From positions 1-46,530 of the forward strand of contig JANQOL010000864.1 of NCBI GenBank assembly GCA_028289675.1: a DNA stretch of 46,530 nt, in the 5' to 3' direction. Positions 33,075 through 40,899 of this stretch are shown piece after piece (positions within the stretch are counted from its first letter, which is position 1; each line of letters starts with the position of its first letter). Source of the stretch: Pirellulaceae bacterium (GTDB lineage: Bacteria > Planctomycetota > Planctomycetia > Pirellulales > Pirellulaceae). Both the position numbers and the translations under genes were made by a program. Below the pieces are notes generated by a model. It was not told where the DNA came from. It saw only the letters and a program-made list of their open reading frames with translations, and did no database searches.

Positions 33075-34028
33075 TCATTTTTGCTGCGTACTATCGACCA
33101 AGTCCCGTATCGCTTTCAGTAGTGACTCGTGCCCTGAAGCATCTTGGCCCAATTCCCATGCCATCACTCCGCCGAGTTTAGAACTGATCGCCAGTTTCAC
33201 TTTGCGACGAATGGTATCCGGACCATTGAAGTACATTTGGCCGACTTGATCTTCTGCGGGAGCCGGGTTGAACTTGGCCACAATCTCGCCGTATGTCATC
33301 GCTCGTCGAGTCTTGATGTCGCGGCCATAAAACGGCAGACCCAGAACGATTTTCTGCGCCGGAACGCCCCCATTTGCAATGGCAGAAATCTCTTGTTTTG
33401 CGTACTCAAAGGTTGAGTGCTTTCCGTCTGCGTCATAAGCCATAACTTGGACATAATCTACGGCAGCTATACCTTCAGCGGGTAGGCCTTGCCAAGAAGC
33501 GATGGTCACACTCAAAACCAGGCCATGTGGATCGAAGGCTTGACGAAGTTCGCCAAGCAACTTTCCGTAGAATTCATTGTCGGTTGCTCCCTGGGGGTGT
33601 TCCCAGTCGAGATCAATGCCATCGAGACGCTTATCGAGACAGAGCTGAACTATCGCTTCCACACATCTAGCACGTTTTTCAGGTGATCGCACAACTGAGG
33701 CAAAGTACCTTGACCTCTCCCACCCGCCAATCGTCAAGAGTAAACGAATACGTTGCTGTGTCTTGAAACGGAGCAGCTCTGGCCACGGGCAGTTCTTCAA
33801 ACGAGCCATATCTAGAGACCCGTCTTCGGCAAGTTCAGCTGAGAAAACAACCAGGTCGGTCAATCCCGCAGCCGCGTTGGGATCAAAGGCAGTCAAACGG
33901 TAGTCAGGCAGATAACTGACCACACGAAAAGTTGATGGCGTTCTCAGTTCGTTGGCACGAACCGGGTATGCACCGACGAAGGTGATGGCAAAGACGAGAA
34001 TCGCAGAATGCAAGAGTTGCTGTTTCAT
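33075..34028 (-). CDS. Exported GH18 glycosidase (chitinase-like)
   Basis: 317 residues from the ATG at 34028 (MKQQLLHSAILVFAITFVGA, signal peptide to about 26). The GH18 catalytic motif DxxDxDxE is present as LDGIDLDWEHP, with the final Glu the acid/base. Also VVSYLPDYRL at the start of the barrel, LLLTIGGWERSRYF (strand 3), VQVMAYDADGK (strand 6) and GVMAWELGQDASGHESLL (strand 8 Trp). All key residues are kept, so an active secreted chitinase or endo-beta-N-acetylglucosaminidase is expected. It starts next to an attC box (GCCTAAC). Confidence 0.9.
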   Translation of the reverse strand: MKQQLLHSAILVFAITFVGAYPVRANELRTPSTFRVVSYLPDYRLTAFDPNAAAGLTDLVVFSAELAEDGSLDMARLKNCPWPELLRFKTQQRIRLLLTIGGWERSRYFASVVRSPEKRARCVEAIVQLCLDKRLDGIDLDWEHPQGATDNEFYGKLLGELRQAFDPHGLVLSVTIASWQGLPAEGIAAVDYVQVMAYDADGKHSTFEYAKQEISAIANGGVPAQKIVLGLPFYGRDIKTRRAMTYGEIVAKFNPAPAEDQVGQMYFNGPDTIRRKVKLAISSKLGGVMAWELGQDASGHESLLKAIRDLVDSTQQK

Positions 34029-34031
34029 GTA

Positions 34032-34093
34032 GCCTAACAATTTCATGAATGACGCCAAAACCACTCTGCGTGACGAGAGATTCTTCGTTGTCA
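34032..34093 (-). repeat. Probable attC, 62 bp
   Basis: Left box GCCTAAC (34032-34038), the classical integron form, and right box GTTGTCA (34087-34093). Inner GAATGACGC and GCGTGACGAGAGATTC pair with bulges. Confidence 0.6.
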
Positions 34094-34104
34094 ATACACG
34101 GTCA

Positions 34105-34830
34105 CTATGGAATGCCAAACGCAAGCTCATCGGGGTCAATTTTGGCATCGAAGCTTGCTGAGTAGACCGTGGTGTCTTCCGACTTGAAGTCGTCAAACGT
34201 CGACGTGCTATCTATGCGACGGATGAGATACGTCTGCTTTTCAATCCATAGAGTTATCGGGTGATCCGCGTACGATCCGATAATCACGAAACAGTGAGTG
34301 TCATCAATCGTGGCATCGGCACCACGCGTTGGATTCCTGATGTCGGTTAGCGGCCGGCCGCCAACTTCCGCTGGGATCAATAGCGCCGGAATCGTGTGGG
34401 CTGAACCACCCGAAACACCTGTCGCCCCAGCTAGGGCGAGGCCAAGGGAGTTTTCAGACTCCTTTTCTTGATTGAGATCCCACCACGTGAGAACGCTTTT
34501 GCCGTCAGTCCAAACGACATACAACGACCCCGGAATGCCGGACTCCGAGAACTGGAAGCGAAAACTACCATTGCGGACGAATGATGTCGCAAAGGGTTTG
34601 ACAGATTTGTGGATGCCATCGCTGCTAGTCAGCGTGGTCGTAACCGTTCCGGTGTCCGAGTAGGTCTCGCATTCTGCGTACGCGGCACCCATCTTCATCA
34701 GGATTTCCGAGGCCGTCGGACGTTCGGGATTAACAGCCCGAGCCGGCGCATCAACGGCAGTCTTCGAGTCGTCTGAGCAGCCACCAGCGCAGAGTAGGAG
34801 CAGAGAAACGACAGAAGTGAGACGCCTCAT
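34105..34830 (-). CDS. Lipoprotein of the LolA/DUF2092-like outer-membrane carrier type
   Basis: 241 residues. Lipoprotein signal MRRLTSVVSLLLLCAGGC. The mature part contains AYAECETYSDTGTVTTTL, KPFATSFVRNGSFRFQFSE, DGKSVLTWWDLN and HPITLWIEKQTYLIRRIDST. These are the half-barrel features of DUF2092/LolA-like proteins (bent beta sheet holding lipid). The family is frequent in planctomycetes; a lipid-handling role is inferred only from the fold. Confidence 0.78.
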   Translation of the reverse strand: MRRLTSVVSLLLLCAGGCSDDSKTAVDAPARAVNPERPTASEILMKMGAAYAECETYSDTGTVTTTLTSSDGIHKSVKPFATSFVRNGSFRFQFSESGIPGSLYVVWTDGKSVLTWWDLNQEKESENSLGLALAGATGVSGGSAHTIPALLIPAEVGGRPLTDIRNPTRGADATIDDTHCFVIIGSYADHPITLWIEKQTYLIRRIDSTSTFDDFKSEDTTVYSASFDAKIDPDELAFGIP

Positions 34831-34916
34831 TGCGATGTGTTACTCCGCATAGTCGTTTCGTCGAAGTTCGGTAGCAGCCAGAGAAACTCGCGTCTCCGCC
34901 TAACCCATGATTCTCG

Positions 34917-35387
34917 CTATTCCGCCGCAGATCTGGGGAAGGCCACCGAATGCGTTCGTATGTACTTTGCGAGACAACCATAGGTCTCGTCCGACGAATC
35001 GAAGTATAACGTATCTGCAGTCTCGAAGCCGAGTAACGCCTTGACGATCGATAACGGCAAACGAAGCCGATTGAGCGGCTTTGCAATAGGAGCGGTGGGG
35101 CGAATCCACAGGAAACCACGCAGAAATTTGGAGAAAGCGCGGTGCGCGCGTTCAGCTCCAATTTTCTCGTGTGCGGTGGACATCAGTTTGCAGAGTTCAA
35201 AATCCGCGTCTTCCCGCTCCAACAAGAACTGGAAACCACCGTTGGTGATGCGCGCATGGGCTTGATTAACGACAAGAACCACCTGGTGTTGCTCTGGAAT
35301 GCGATAGACATCTAGCGCATCGCCATGATGTTGCAGTATCGCTTCGACAGTTTTGCTAACGAGTTGAGAATCCGCTTCTTCAATCAT
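34917..35387 (-). CDS. DUF4375/DMP19-like protein
   Basis: 156 residues. Contains VVLVVNQAHARITNGGFQFLLEREDADF, the (I/V)xNGGFxQF signature of DUF4375 proteins, followed by helices (AHEKIGAERAHRAFSKFL). No signal peptide. Members are small cytoplasmic proteins, sometimes immunity-like, but no function is established. The stretch to the next gene on its left (34831-34916) contains GCCTAAC and an imperfect stem, but its ends are in the wrong order for an attC. Confidence 0.68.
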   Translation of the reverse strand: MIEEADSQLVSKTVEAILQHHGDALDVYRIPEQHQVVLVVNQAHARITNGGFQFLLEREDADFELCKLMSTAHEKIGAERAHRAFSKFLRGFLWIRPTAPIAKPLNRLRLPLSIVKALLGFETADTLYFDSSDETYGCLAKYIRTHSVAFPRSAAE

Positions 35388-35441
35388 TCTGGCGCTGGAT
35401 CTTGAGGGGGACCAAAAGCTGGGGGACCGCGCCGCGTTTCT

Positions 35442-35570
35442 GCGGTACTATGCCGCCATCCGAATCTCGAAGTAGCAAGGGACCCAGGTGTTCCGTAGAT
35501 GCCGCAACCAGACGGCGACGAAAGACCGTCTACTTCAACTTCGCGATTTGAGTGCACTGTGTTGTTATGC
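35442..35570 (-). repeat. attC site, right half well formed, 129 bp
   Basis: Right box GTTATGC (35564-35570) overlaps the stop codon of the gene to the left. Arms CGAATCTCGAAGTAG and CTTCAACTTCGCGATTTG pair. The left box is degenerate (GGTACTA at 35444). Confidence 0.6.
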
Positions 35571-36344
35571 GACATCCTCTAACAGCGGGATGTTGTCGGG
35601 CAGTTCCGTGATGTCATGGTAGCCGAAGTACGTTAGGTCAACGGACTGTCGAGTCAAGTGTCGCAGATTGTCGAGCGTTTCCATGCGGAGGTCGTTATTG
35701 TCAGCTCGTAGCGTCGCCAGGTCGCTGATCGGATGGTGTTCATTAGTCAATTCGTCACGCAGATAATACGCGTCACCAACATGAAGCATCCAAGCTGCCT
35801 CGTGATTTATCGCAACACCGCAGTGCCCGTTCGTGTGGCCGAACAACGGCACCAATCGGATGTCCACGTCGGTTGAAGTCGAAACCCGCCGAGACGGCAG
35901 ACCGAGCATGTCGGAGTCGTTTTCCGAGTAAGTCTCCCAGTCCGGCCCGTGCGAAAACTGAAACGGCGTGTACCGCGGATTTCCGGCGTCAAGATTCTCT
36001 TTCTCCTCGGATGCAAGATGAACGCGTGCGGCCGGGAAGTCAGCAAGGCCACCCACATGGTCCGAATCACAGTGTGTCAATACGATATCAGTGACCGCGG
36101 AAGCAGCAATTCCGCGCGACTCCAGTTGCCGAATCGCGGTGACGTCAGGAAGGAACTTGAAGCCAGCAGCATCGATCGCATCGGAGCCAATGCGCCGCTG
36201 AGGATCATGCACATCGTGCATCCCGATGCCGGTGTCGACCAAAACAGCTTCGTCCCCGGACAGAATCAATAGGCAGTGGCAAGATGCGGGTGGCAAAGGC
36301 GGCTTGTGCAGCCAGCCGAAGTTCAGGTGTTCGATTCGTATCAT
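35565..36344 (-). CDS. Metallo-beta-lactamase fold hydrolase
   Basis: 259 residues from the ATG at 36344 (MIRIEHLNFGWLHKPP); the longer frame to 36401 overlaps the methyltransferase end. Zinc ligands are visible: THCDSDHVGG (HxHxDH changed to HxDxDH), FGHTNGHCG, GDAYYLRDE and YFGYHDITELP. The first His is followed by Cys-Asp rather than x-His, a change seen in several lactonase-like branches. Probably a lactonase or small ester hydrolase. It follows the methyltransferase by 54 bases without an attC, so both travel in one cassette. Confidence 0.82.
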   Translation of the reverse strand: MIRIEHLNFGWLHKPPLPPASCHCLLILSGDEAVLVDTGIGMHDVHDPQRRIGSDAIDAAGFKFLPDVTAIRQLESRGIAASAVTDIVLTHCDSDHVGGLADFPAARVHLASEEKENLDAGNPRYTPFQFSHGPDWETYSENDSDMLGLPSRRVSTSTDVDIRLVPLFGHTNGHCGVAINHEAAWMLHVGDAYYLRDELTNEHHPISDLATLRADNNDLRMETLDNLRHLTRQSVDLTYFGYHDITELPDNIPLLEDVA

Positions 36345-36397
36345 TGATTCATCCACTTCTTCTTTGTTGTGCAACCACTTAATCCCCCGCATCGTGA

Positions 36398-37285
36398 TCA
36401 CGATTTCTTCAACACCACGGCGAACTCTGGTCGCTGGGAATTGAACGGTTGTCCAGCTACATCGCCCAGGACCTCCTCTATTTCAAGACCCGCCGGCGGG
36501 AGTTCGTCTTCCAGCGCTTCGACCGAGAAGTACTGGAGCCAGTTGTAGATCTGTCTGGAACGGTCTGTTTCGATGATTGTGTATTTGTCCAAGACAACGT
36601 TCTCCTGATCGTACTTGAACGTATTGAGGAATCCGTAGTAAGGGAGCGGAGACCAGAACCCGTCGAGCAAGTTCTTTTCGTAGATCGACGACTCTTCTCT
36701 CTGCTCAAACGCGGCGAGTGAGTAGACGTCCAGAACGACGCGTCCTTCAGGACTGAGGATGCGACCAAATCTCTCGAGCATCGCTGACCTTTGCATGGGG
36801 CTCAATGCGCAGAAGTCGTACATAACCAAAGTCACGAGATCGAACTGCCCGTCAATCTGCAAATCGAGGTAATCCGCTTCGTGATAATCGATTTCAAGTC
36901 CGTCCTGCTCGGCTTGCTTTCGAGCATAGTTGAGCGACCGTTTAGAGAAATCGACGCCACTTACGGTGGCACCCAGTTGGGCCAAGCGAGACGTGTATAG
37001 GCCAGGTCCACATCCAAAATCGAACACCCGGCGGCCTTCAGGCAAATGGAATCTGGCAGCCATCCATGTCACGGACTCTTCGATGAACTTGGTGCTTCGC
37101 GAGGAAACGTCGATCTCGCCGTCCAAGTGAAACGCCAACATTCGCTGGGACGTATGCTCGTCGGTCCACAAGTCGCGGGCGGTATACACCTCGAAGGGTT
37201 TCGGCCTTTCATTGAGCCGCTCAAGATCCGCATAGAGTGAGGGCGAGAATTCGGGCATGGCTGGCATCAGGTGAAGTGGCTTCAT
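36398..37285 (-). CDS. SAM-dependent methyltransferase
   Basis: 295 residues. N-terminal helical cap (MPEFSPSLYADLERLNERPK, FEVYTARDLWTDEHTSQRML), then motif I RRVFDFGCGPGLYTSRLAQLG, TVSGVDFSKRSLNYA (acidic ligand), ADYLDLQIDGQFDLVTLVMYDF and post-motif LSPEGRVVLDVYSL. A C-terminal beta extension (YNWLQYFSVEALEDELPPAG, FAVVLKKS) is typical of small-molecule methyltransferases. No substrate is assigned. AGAG precedes the start. First gene of a two-gene cassette with the metallo-beta-lactamase fold enzyme. Confidence 0.85.
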   Translation of the reverse strand: MKPLHLMPAMPEFSPSLYADLERLNERPKPFEVYTARDLWTDEHTSQRMLAFHLDGEIDVSSRSTKFIEESVTWMAARFHLPEGRRVFDFGCGPGLYTSRLAQLGATVSGVDFSKRSLNYARKQAEQDGLEIDYHEADYLDLQIDGQFDLVTLVMYDFCALSPMQRSAMLERFGRILSPEGRVVLDVYSLAAFEQREESSIYEKNLLDGFWSPLPYYGFLNTFKYDQENVVLDKYTIIETDRSRQIYNWLQYFSVEALEDELPPAGLEIEEVLGDVAGQPFNSQRPEFAVVLKKS

Positions 37286-37294
37286 CTCTGTGGT

Positions 37295-37407
37295 GGTTAA
37301 CGCTCTGAATCCCCAGTCGCGTGGGTGTCCAGTTGATCTGAACCGCTCCCATTTCCTGATACAGTCGTTGCGAGAGAATCAGGTCAATTGAACCGCTCCC
37401 ATTTCCT
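37295..37407 (-). repeat. Half attC next to a 19-bp direct repeat
   Basis: Left half of an attC: GGTTAAC (37295-37301), then CTGAATCCCCAGTCGCG. The matching right half is missing. Instead TGAACCGCTCCCATTTCCT occurs twice (37339-37357 and 37389-37407), exactly 50 bases apart. The segment to 37485 holds no gene. Confidence 0.6.
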
Positions 37408-37485
37408 TGAACAGCGACGCAAATCTCCGAGTTGCAGTCGGCAACCTGGAATTGAGAAACGCCCAGCCCGCAATTGCTCGCTCGA

Positions 37486-37989
37486 TCACTCTTCGCGATT
37501 CAACGGTTCTGCATCTTCCTCCACCTTCTTCCACTTCTGAACGAGAAGCTGAGAATCTTCTACGCCCTTTCCTGGTCGAAGGTGCGCTCCGTTGGTTCGG
37601 TACCGAATTTCTATAATTCCATTCCTGAGTCGGAGTTCGTACATGAGTTGCCGTTCATTGCCATCCTCTTTTGAGCGAGCAAGAAAAACGTCCGGTACCA
37701 ATTCATAGGCAATGAACTCGAATCGTGTTTTGCGTTTCTGCATGCGCAACGTAAACCCTGCCGAGTCGACTCGAAGTGATTCGAATTGATCATTTGGCAA
37801 TGGCGCGCCACGTAGCTGAGCTTCATGTATCTCCCATTCGCCGCCCATCTCTTGGAGCTGTCGTGCTACCACTTCTCCTAGCCCTGCAGCCGCGTGACCC
37901 TTATCAGAACTATCTGGATCATCGGCAAGGACGACATGAGGGAGAAAAAGAGCAAGGATGTACAAAATGGATACTAGGCTTCGTTTCAT
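37486..37989 (-). CDS. Exported TIGR03067-like protein
   Basis: 167 residues from the ATG at 37989; the longer frame to 38055 reads through an attC (PRLGDAGHSS). Signal peptide MKRSLVSILYILALFLPHVVLA. Then LQEMGGEWEIHEAQLRGAPL, the start pattern of TIGR03067 domains (GxWxVxxxExxGxPxP), and further beta strands (GFTLRMQKRKTRFEFIAYEL, MYELRLRNGIIEIRYRT). This domain is greatly expanded in planctomycetes and its role is unknown. Confidence 0.72.
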   Translation of the reverse strand: MKRSLVSILYILALFLPHVVLADDPDSSDKGHAAAGLGEVVARQLQEMGGEWEIHEAQLRGAPLPNDQFESLRVDSAGFTLRMQKRKTRFEFIAYELVPDVFLARSKEDGNERQLMYELRLRNGIIEIRYRTNGAHLRPGKGVEDSQLLVQKWKKVEEDAEPLNREE

Positions 37990-38011
37990 TTGGCTTCTGC
38001 TGCTAGTAGGT

Positions 38012-38100
38012 GAAGAATGACCCGCATCACCGAGTCGGGGAAGTTGAATGTTCATTTGTAAAACCTCGCCAACCCGACTTCGATGGATGCCATGATTCGG
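38012..38100 (-). repeat. attC site with compensated core change, 89 bp
   Basis: GAAGAAT (38012-38018) and GATTCGG (38094-38100) replace AAC/GTT by AAT/ATT, keeping complementarity. Inner arms GCATCACCGAGTCGGG and CCCGACTTCGATGGATGC match the family closely. Confidence 0.7.
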
Positions 38101-38121
38101 TCTGTCGCTCGGGATGGCAAG

Positions 38122-38682
38122 CTACTTCTTGTGGTCGATTGAAGCCGCAGGGCTTGCAGGTGGTGGTCCGATGAGAACGGCCACGTAGGGCATTCTCTGC
38201 TCCGTCTTATGCTCTTTGATTGCCAAGACCGCTCGGCTACCAGGTTCATCCGTCAGAGAAACGGTCACGTCGGTACCGCCGGGCCACCATCCTCTAAGGA
38301 GTACCTTGATACGCCCCTCGGCTCGCTCAGGGATGTCTCCGCCGACAGGGCAATAACGGTGCTTGCCTTTAAGGCGACCATCCCACACGTCATTGTCTAT
38401 GATATCGTCCGCAAGCAGCCCATCACAAACAGGCACCCAGCCGGTGACAGCAAAATACTCGGGCTCGCCCAGCTGCTTGAGTCGCGCTGCAACCCAAGAC
38501 TCCACGGCAGGGCCCTTCTGCTTTGGAGTAAGCGGTGTGACGGGCACGAAGACTTTTACAAACACCTGGTTGAACCGGCTTCGCTTGATTGACTCCGCCG
38601 TCGGATTCTGAGCGGCTAATTCGCCAGCAAAGACAGGAACGATGTTGACGACCAGTAGACAAACGAAGCTGATGTGTTTCAT
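38122..38682 (-). CDS. Exported protein of unknown function
   Basis: 186 residues from the ATG at 38682 (MKHISFVCLLVVNIVPVFAG, signal peptide); the first Met of the longer frame (38697) adds five residues. Mature part: FVKVFVPVTPLTPKQKGPAV, EYFAVTGWVPVCDGLLADDI, GKHRYCPVGGDIPERAEGRI, VLLRGWWPGGTDVTVSL. Two cysteines may pair. It looks like a small beta-rich periplasmic protein. No family recognised. Confidence 0.7.
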   Translation of the reverse strand: MKHISFVCLLVVNIVPVFAGELAAQNPTAESIKRSRFNQVFVKVFVPVTPLTPKQKGPAVESWVAARLKQLGEPEYFAVTGWVPVCDGLLADDIIDNDVWDGRLKGKHRYCPVGGDIPERAEGRIKVLLRGWWPGGTDVTVSLTDEPGSRAVLAIKEHKTEQRMPYVAVLIGPPPASPAASIDHKK

Positions 38683-38693
38683 TTTGGGCCTCA

Positions 38694-38775
38694 CCAAGTA
38701 TCACCAGTAGGCCGAACCTCTAAATCATCGAGGACGCGCGATGGCTATTTGCCAATGACGGTGGTCATGTTTACT
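38694..38775 (-). repeat. Possible degenerate attC, 82 bp
   Basis: Right box GTTTACT (38769-38775) overlaps the stop codon of the gene to the right. Left part GTATCACCAGTAGGCCG resembles the family, and ACGGTGGTCAT pairs with it; the left core is AAG rather than AAC. Confidence 0.45.
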
Positions 38776-39157
38776 CTTTACACAACCAGATGATGCTTGC
38801 CGGAGCCTCATCCTTGTATGCCAGTAGTTTACCCGGAATGTAGGAAACGAGGATCCCAAATAGAGCGCCACGTAGGACAGTGTCGGCATCACGCGCGGCG
38901 ACGGTGGTCGAGTCGTAACGATCCTCTGACGCGATCACGTAGCAGTGTTCATGTGATGACGGCAAAGGATGACTAGGTGATACAGCAACAAAGCGCGGGT
39001 CAATGTCGTCAAGAAATCGGTGGTTGAGTCGATCAAGGAACTGTCCGCGCTTCTTGCGGGAAGCAAGCTGAGACCGGTAGCGTTCGCGCCGATCGCGAAG
39101 GACAAACGAATTTATGAACGCCGTCTCGTGCTCGGAAAGCTCCGTTTCAGTTCTCAT
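38771..39157 (-). CDS. Cytoplasmic protein of unknown function
   Basis: 128 residues, no signal peptide. LSEHETAFINSFVLRDRRER, SRKKRGQFLDRLNHRFLDD, PRFVAVSPSHPLPSSHEHC and LRGALFGILVSYIPGKLLAY. The block RERYRSQLASRKKRGQFLDRLNH followed by a D-D-L/I-D-P-R element recalls a conserved hypothetical family. Partner gene lies 51 bases upstream in the same cassette. Role unknown. Confidence 0.7.
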   Translation of the reverse strand: MRTETELSEHETAFINSFVLRDRRERYRSQLASRKKRGQFLDRLNHRFLDDIDPRFVAVSPSHPLPSSHEHCYVIASEDRYDSTTVAARDADTVLRGALFGILVSYIPGKLLAYKDEAPASIIWLCKE

Positions 39158-39208
39158 TGGTGTCCGCCGGAGAGATTCTCATCTTTAGTCGGACTTATAT
39201 GGCTGTAT

Positions 39209-39862
39209 TCATGTCGAATCGGCCGTTACTGACGCATCGGACAGCACATTGCTACACACAGTCAGATAGACGTTGCGGACTGTCGTAACAAGTTCTGAGG
39301 CATTGCAACGTTCGAGCGGGCGATCATCGTTTCCGCACATCAATAGGAAACCGTTGCCGACTTCTAGGACTGTCTTAGTATCGAATATTTCTGCAATAGA
39401 AGCTGCTGAACTGTGATCTGACAGAGGCCGCCTGATTAATCGGTGCTTGCCAAGAATTTCCTTGACTGATCGAAAGCGCTCACCAATACGATCCCATAGA
39501 GTCGTCGGCATCAGTCTAAAATATGGAAATTCGAGATTCGGGGATGCAATGTCGGCAACAGCTTTTGAGCATGCATGTGGATTCTGTGACAGATATGCCG
39601 CGGCGAAGAAGAGCGTTGGCAGCACAATTGTTACATCGTGATCCCGTCGCGTCAGAATGGGCTCGTCAGTTATTGCTGCGACATCAACACGGTCGTTTGT
39701 TCGCAGGAGTTTAATAACAGCAGGCGCGGATCCCGCATAAAGCAGGTCGGACACATCCGAAACATCGTCGAGGTTGTAGGGAAGAACGACGATGCTATCC
39801 GGAAGCGTGAGGTTTAGCTGCTCGACGCACGACCGGACATCAATGAAGTCAGTGGCTTCCAT
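39209..39862 (-). CDS. Protein of unknown function
   Basis: 217 residues, no signal peptide or membrane helix. Mixed alpha/beta composition: MEATDFIDVRSCVEQLNLTL, SAPAVIKLLRTNDRVDVAAI, TIVLPTLFFAAAYLSQNPHA, KTVLEVGNGFLLMCGNDDRP. No motif recognised. It starts eight bases after a 36-bp palindrome at its upstream side, and is followed by a second unknown gene without an attC, so the two may function as a pair. Confidence 0.68.
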   Translation of the reverse strand: MEATDFIDVRSCVEQLNLTLPDSIVVLPYNLDDVSDVSDLLYAGSAPAVIKLLRTNDRVDVAAITDEPILTRRDHDVTIVLPTLFFAAAYLSQNPHACSKAVADIASPNLEFPYFRLMPTTLWDRIGERFRSVKEILGKHRLIRRPLSDHSSAASIAEIFDTKTVLEVGNGFLLMCGNDDRPLERCNASELVTTVRNVYLTVCSNVLSDASVTADST

Positions 39863-39869
39863 GGTTGTG

Positions 39870-39905
39870 ACGTAACGCGGCGGTTAACTCGCCTCGCCGT
39901 TAGAT
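39870..39905 (-). repeat. Short 36-bp palindrome, attC-like
   Basis: Ends ACGTAAC and GTTAGAT (minus-strand R'' ATCTAAC is the classical form). Minus strand reads AACGGCGAGGCGAGTTAACC then GCCGCGTTA, matching 32861-32896 at most positions. Confidence 0.65.
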
Positions 39906-39976
39906 TTGGTAGTGAATTGCAGTTGTACGCGAGACTGTGTTCAACCGTATTGTCGGCCTGCGGGCTAAGCGCCGCA

Positions 39977-40088
39977 TTGGCCTGACGGCAGAGCCGACCG
40001 GCGAACGAAAGTGCAGCTGGTTAACGCCTTCTCCAGGGGAGTTGGCCAAGGTCCTAAAGCGACGAAGGAGCGGGCGCCGTCAGGCCAA
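39977..40088. repeat. Perfect 13-bp inverted repeat
   Basis: TTGGCCTGACGGC (39977-39989) and GCCGTCAGGCCAA (40076-40088) enclose 86 bases without a gene. It follows the antitoxin gene and may be a terminator, or the arms of a diverged attC or MITE. Confidence 0.65.
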
Positions 40089-40097
40089 CAACGGCAA

Positions 40098-40319
40098 TCA
40101 GCGGGCGGCGGGAGTCGACTCTCCATCGTCGGCAAAGTCGCCACCGCCGCTCCGTTGCATCACATGATTCGTCGCTTGTTTGGAGCGGTTGACGTAGTGT
40201 CGGTCGGATTCGTGTTGTTGACGCTGTAGATCGTCCACGATCCGATCGAGATCATTGTCGAACTTTGCAGCAAGACGATGGCGAGTATCGCGAATTTGTT
40301 GGGTGATCGGGTTAGTCAT
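40098..40319 (-). CDS. Antitoxin-like partner of the PIN-domain gene
   Basis: 73 residues from the ATG at 40319, which overlaps the stop of the PIN gene. MTNPITQQIRDTRHRLAAKF, DNDLDRIVDDLQRQQHESDR. It matches the short helical protein found right after many VapC-type genes (pattern DPIxxEVRxxRxxxAxxFxxDLxxxxxDLxxxQ), so the order toxin-antitoxin is normal for this group. The C-terminus is longer than usual (about 20 residues, QRSGGGDFADDGE...). It looks intact although the toxin is broken. Confidence 0.7.
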   Translation of the reverse strand: MTNPITQQIRDTRHRLAAKFDNDLDRIVDDLQRQQHESDRHYVNRSKQATNHVMQRSGGGDFADDGESTPAAR

Positions 40320-40790
40320 CAATATCCCCCGGAATCTCGGGTGGCGAACAAATGATTGGAGGCTCAAAACCTGCATCACGGCACGTTCGCTCGATCTTGG
40401 AGCGCATCGTAGCGTTAGCGATGTGCTTGAAATTCCACGTCACCAAGTATTGTACGCACTGAACTGCCGCAACGGCAATGTGCAAGGCATCGCGCGGTTC
40501 GGATGGCGGGACTGCAGCCTCCGCATTAAGAACGCGTGCCAATACTCGCGCTTCGTCCGTGATCGCAAGAACGGTCAAGTCATCGAGGACGTCCAGACGC
40601 TCTCTCGCGGCTACGGATCACCATCGCCGCATTCATCGATGACCAGCTGCGATATTGCGAGCTCGTATTGGCGTGCTGCCGTGTTCTACCAATTTCGCGT
40701 CGTCCTTTGGCGGGACGCGGCATCCGGGTTTGAGTGAATGCGCCCAACGACATTACCAATCACAGTTGTTTCGACGTAGATCAAATCCAT
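40312..40790 (-). pseudogene. VapC-like PIN-domain toxin pseudogene
   Basis: A complete PIN gene can be followed from the ATG at 40790 (MDLIYVETTVIGNVV...) to 40312. Codon 35 is TAG (40686-40688) where relatives of this family carry a second Trp (NW*NTAARQYELAISQLV), and the frame then shifts by one base near 40614 (after IDECGDGDP). The rest (AARERLDVLDDLTVLAI, EPRDALHIAVAAVQCVQYLV, TWNFKHIANATMRSKI, EPPIICSPPEI) is well kept. Acidic residues Glu7, the Glu of VIDE and the Asp of RDALH would form the metal site. Two defects mean no full-length toxin is made. Confidence 0.8.
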
Positions 40791-40807
40791 CCGGTCATTC
40801 TATCGTC

Positions 40808-40899
40808 GACCAACGTCTGCGATAGCCGAGTCGCGGGAGTTGATTGTCCATTGCGAAATCGCACGGCTACCGCGACTTCGGTTGATCGCTTGGTTGTCG
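40808..40899 (-). repeat. attC site, 92 bp
   Basis: Left box GACCAAC (40808-40814), right box GTTGTCG (40893-40899). Arms GATAGCCGAGTCGCGG and CCGCGACTTCGGTTGATC. Closest relative of the 44152 site. It overlaps the last codons of the gene to the right, giving SDQPKSR. Confidence 0.88.

Noticed and set aside
34831-34916. attC candidate containing GCCTAAC
   Set aside because: The ends are in GTT...AAC order, opposite to attC, and the stem is weak; left unassigned.
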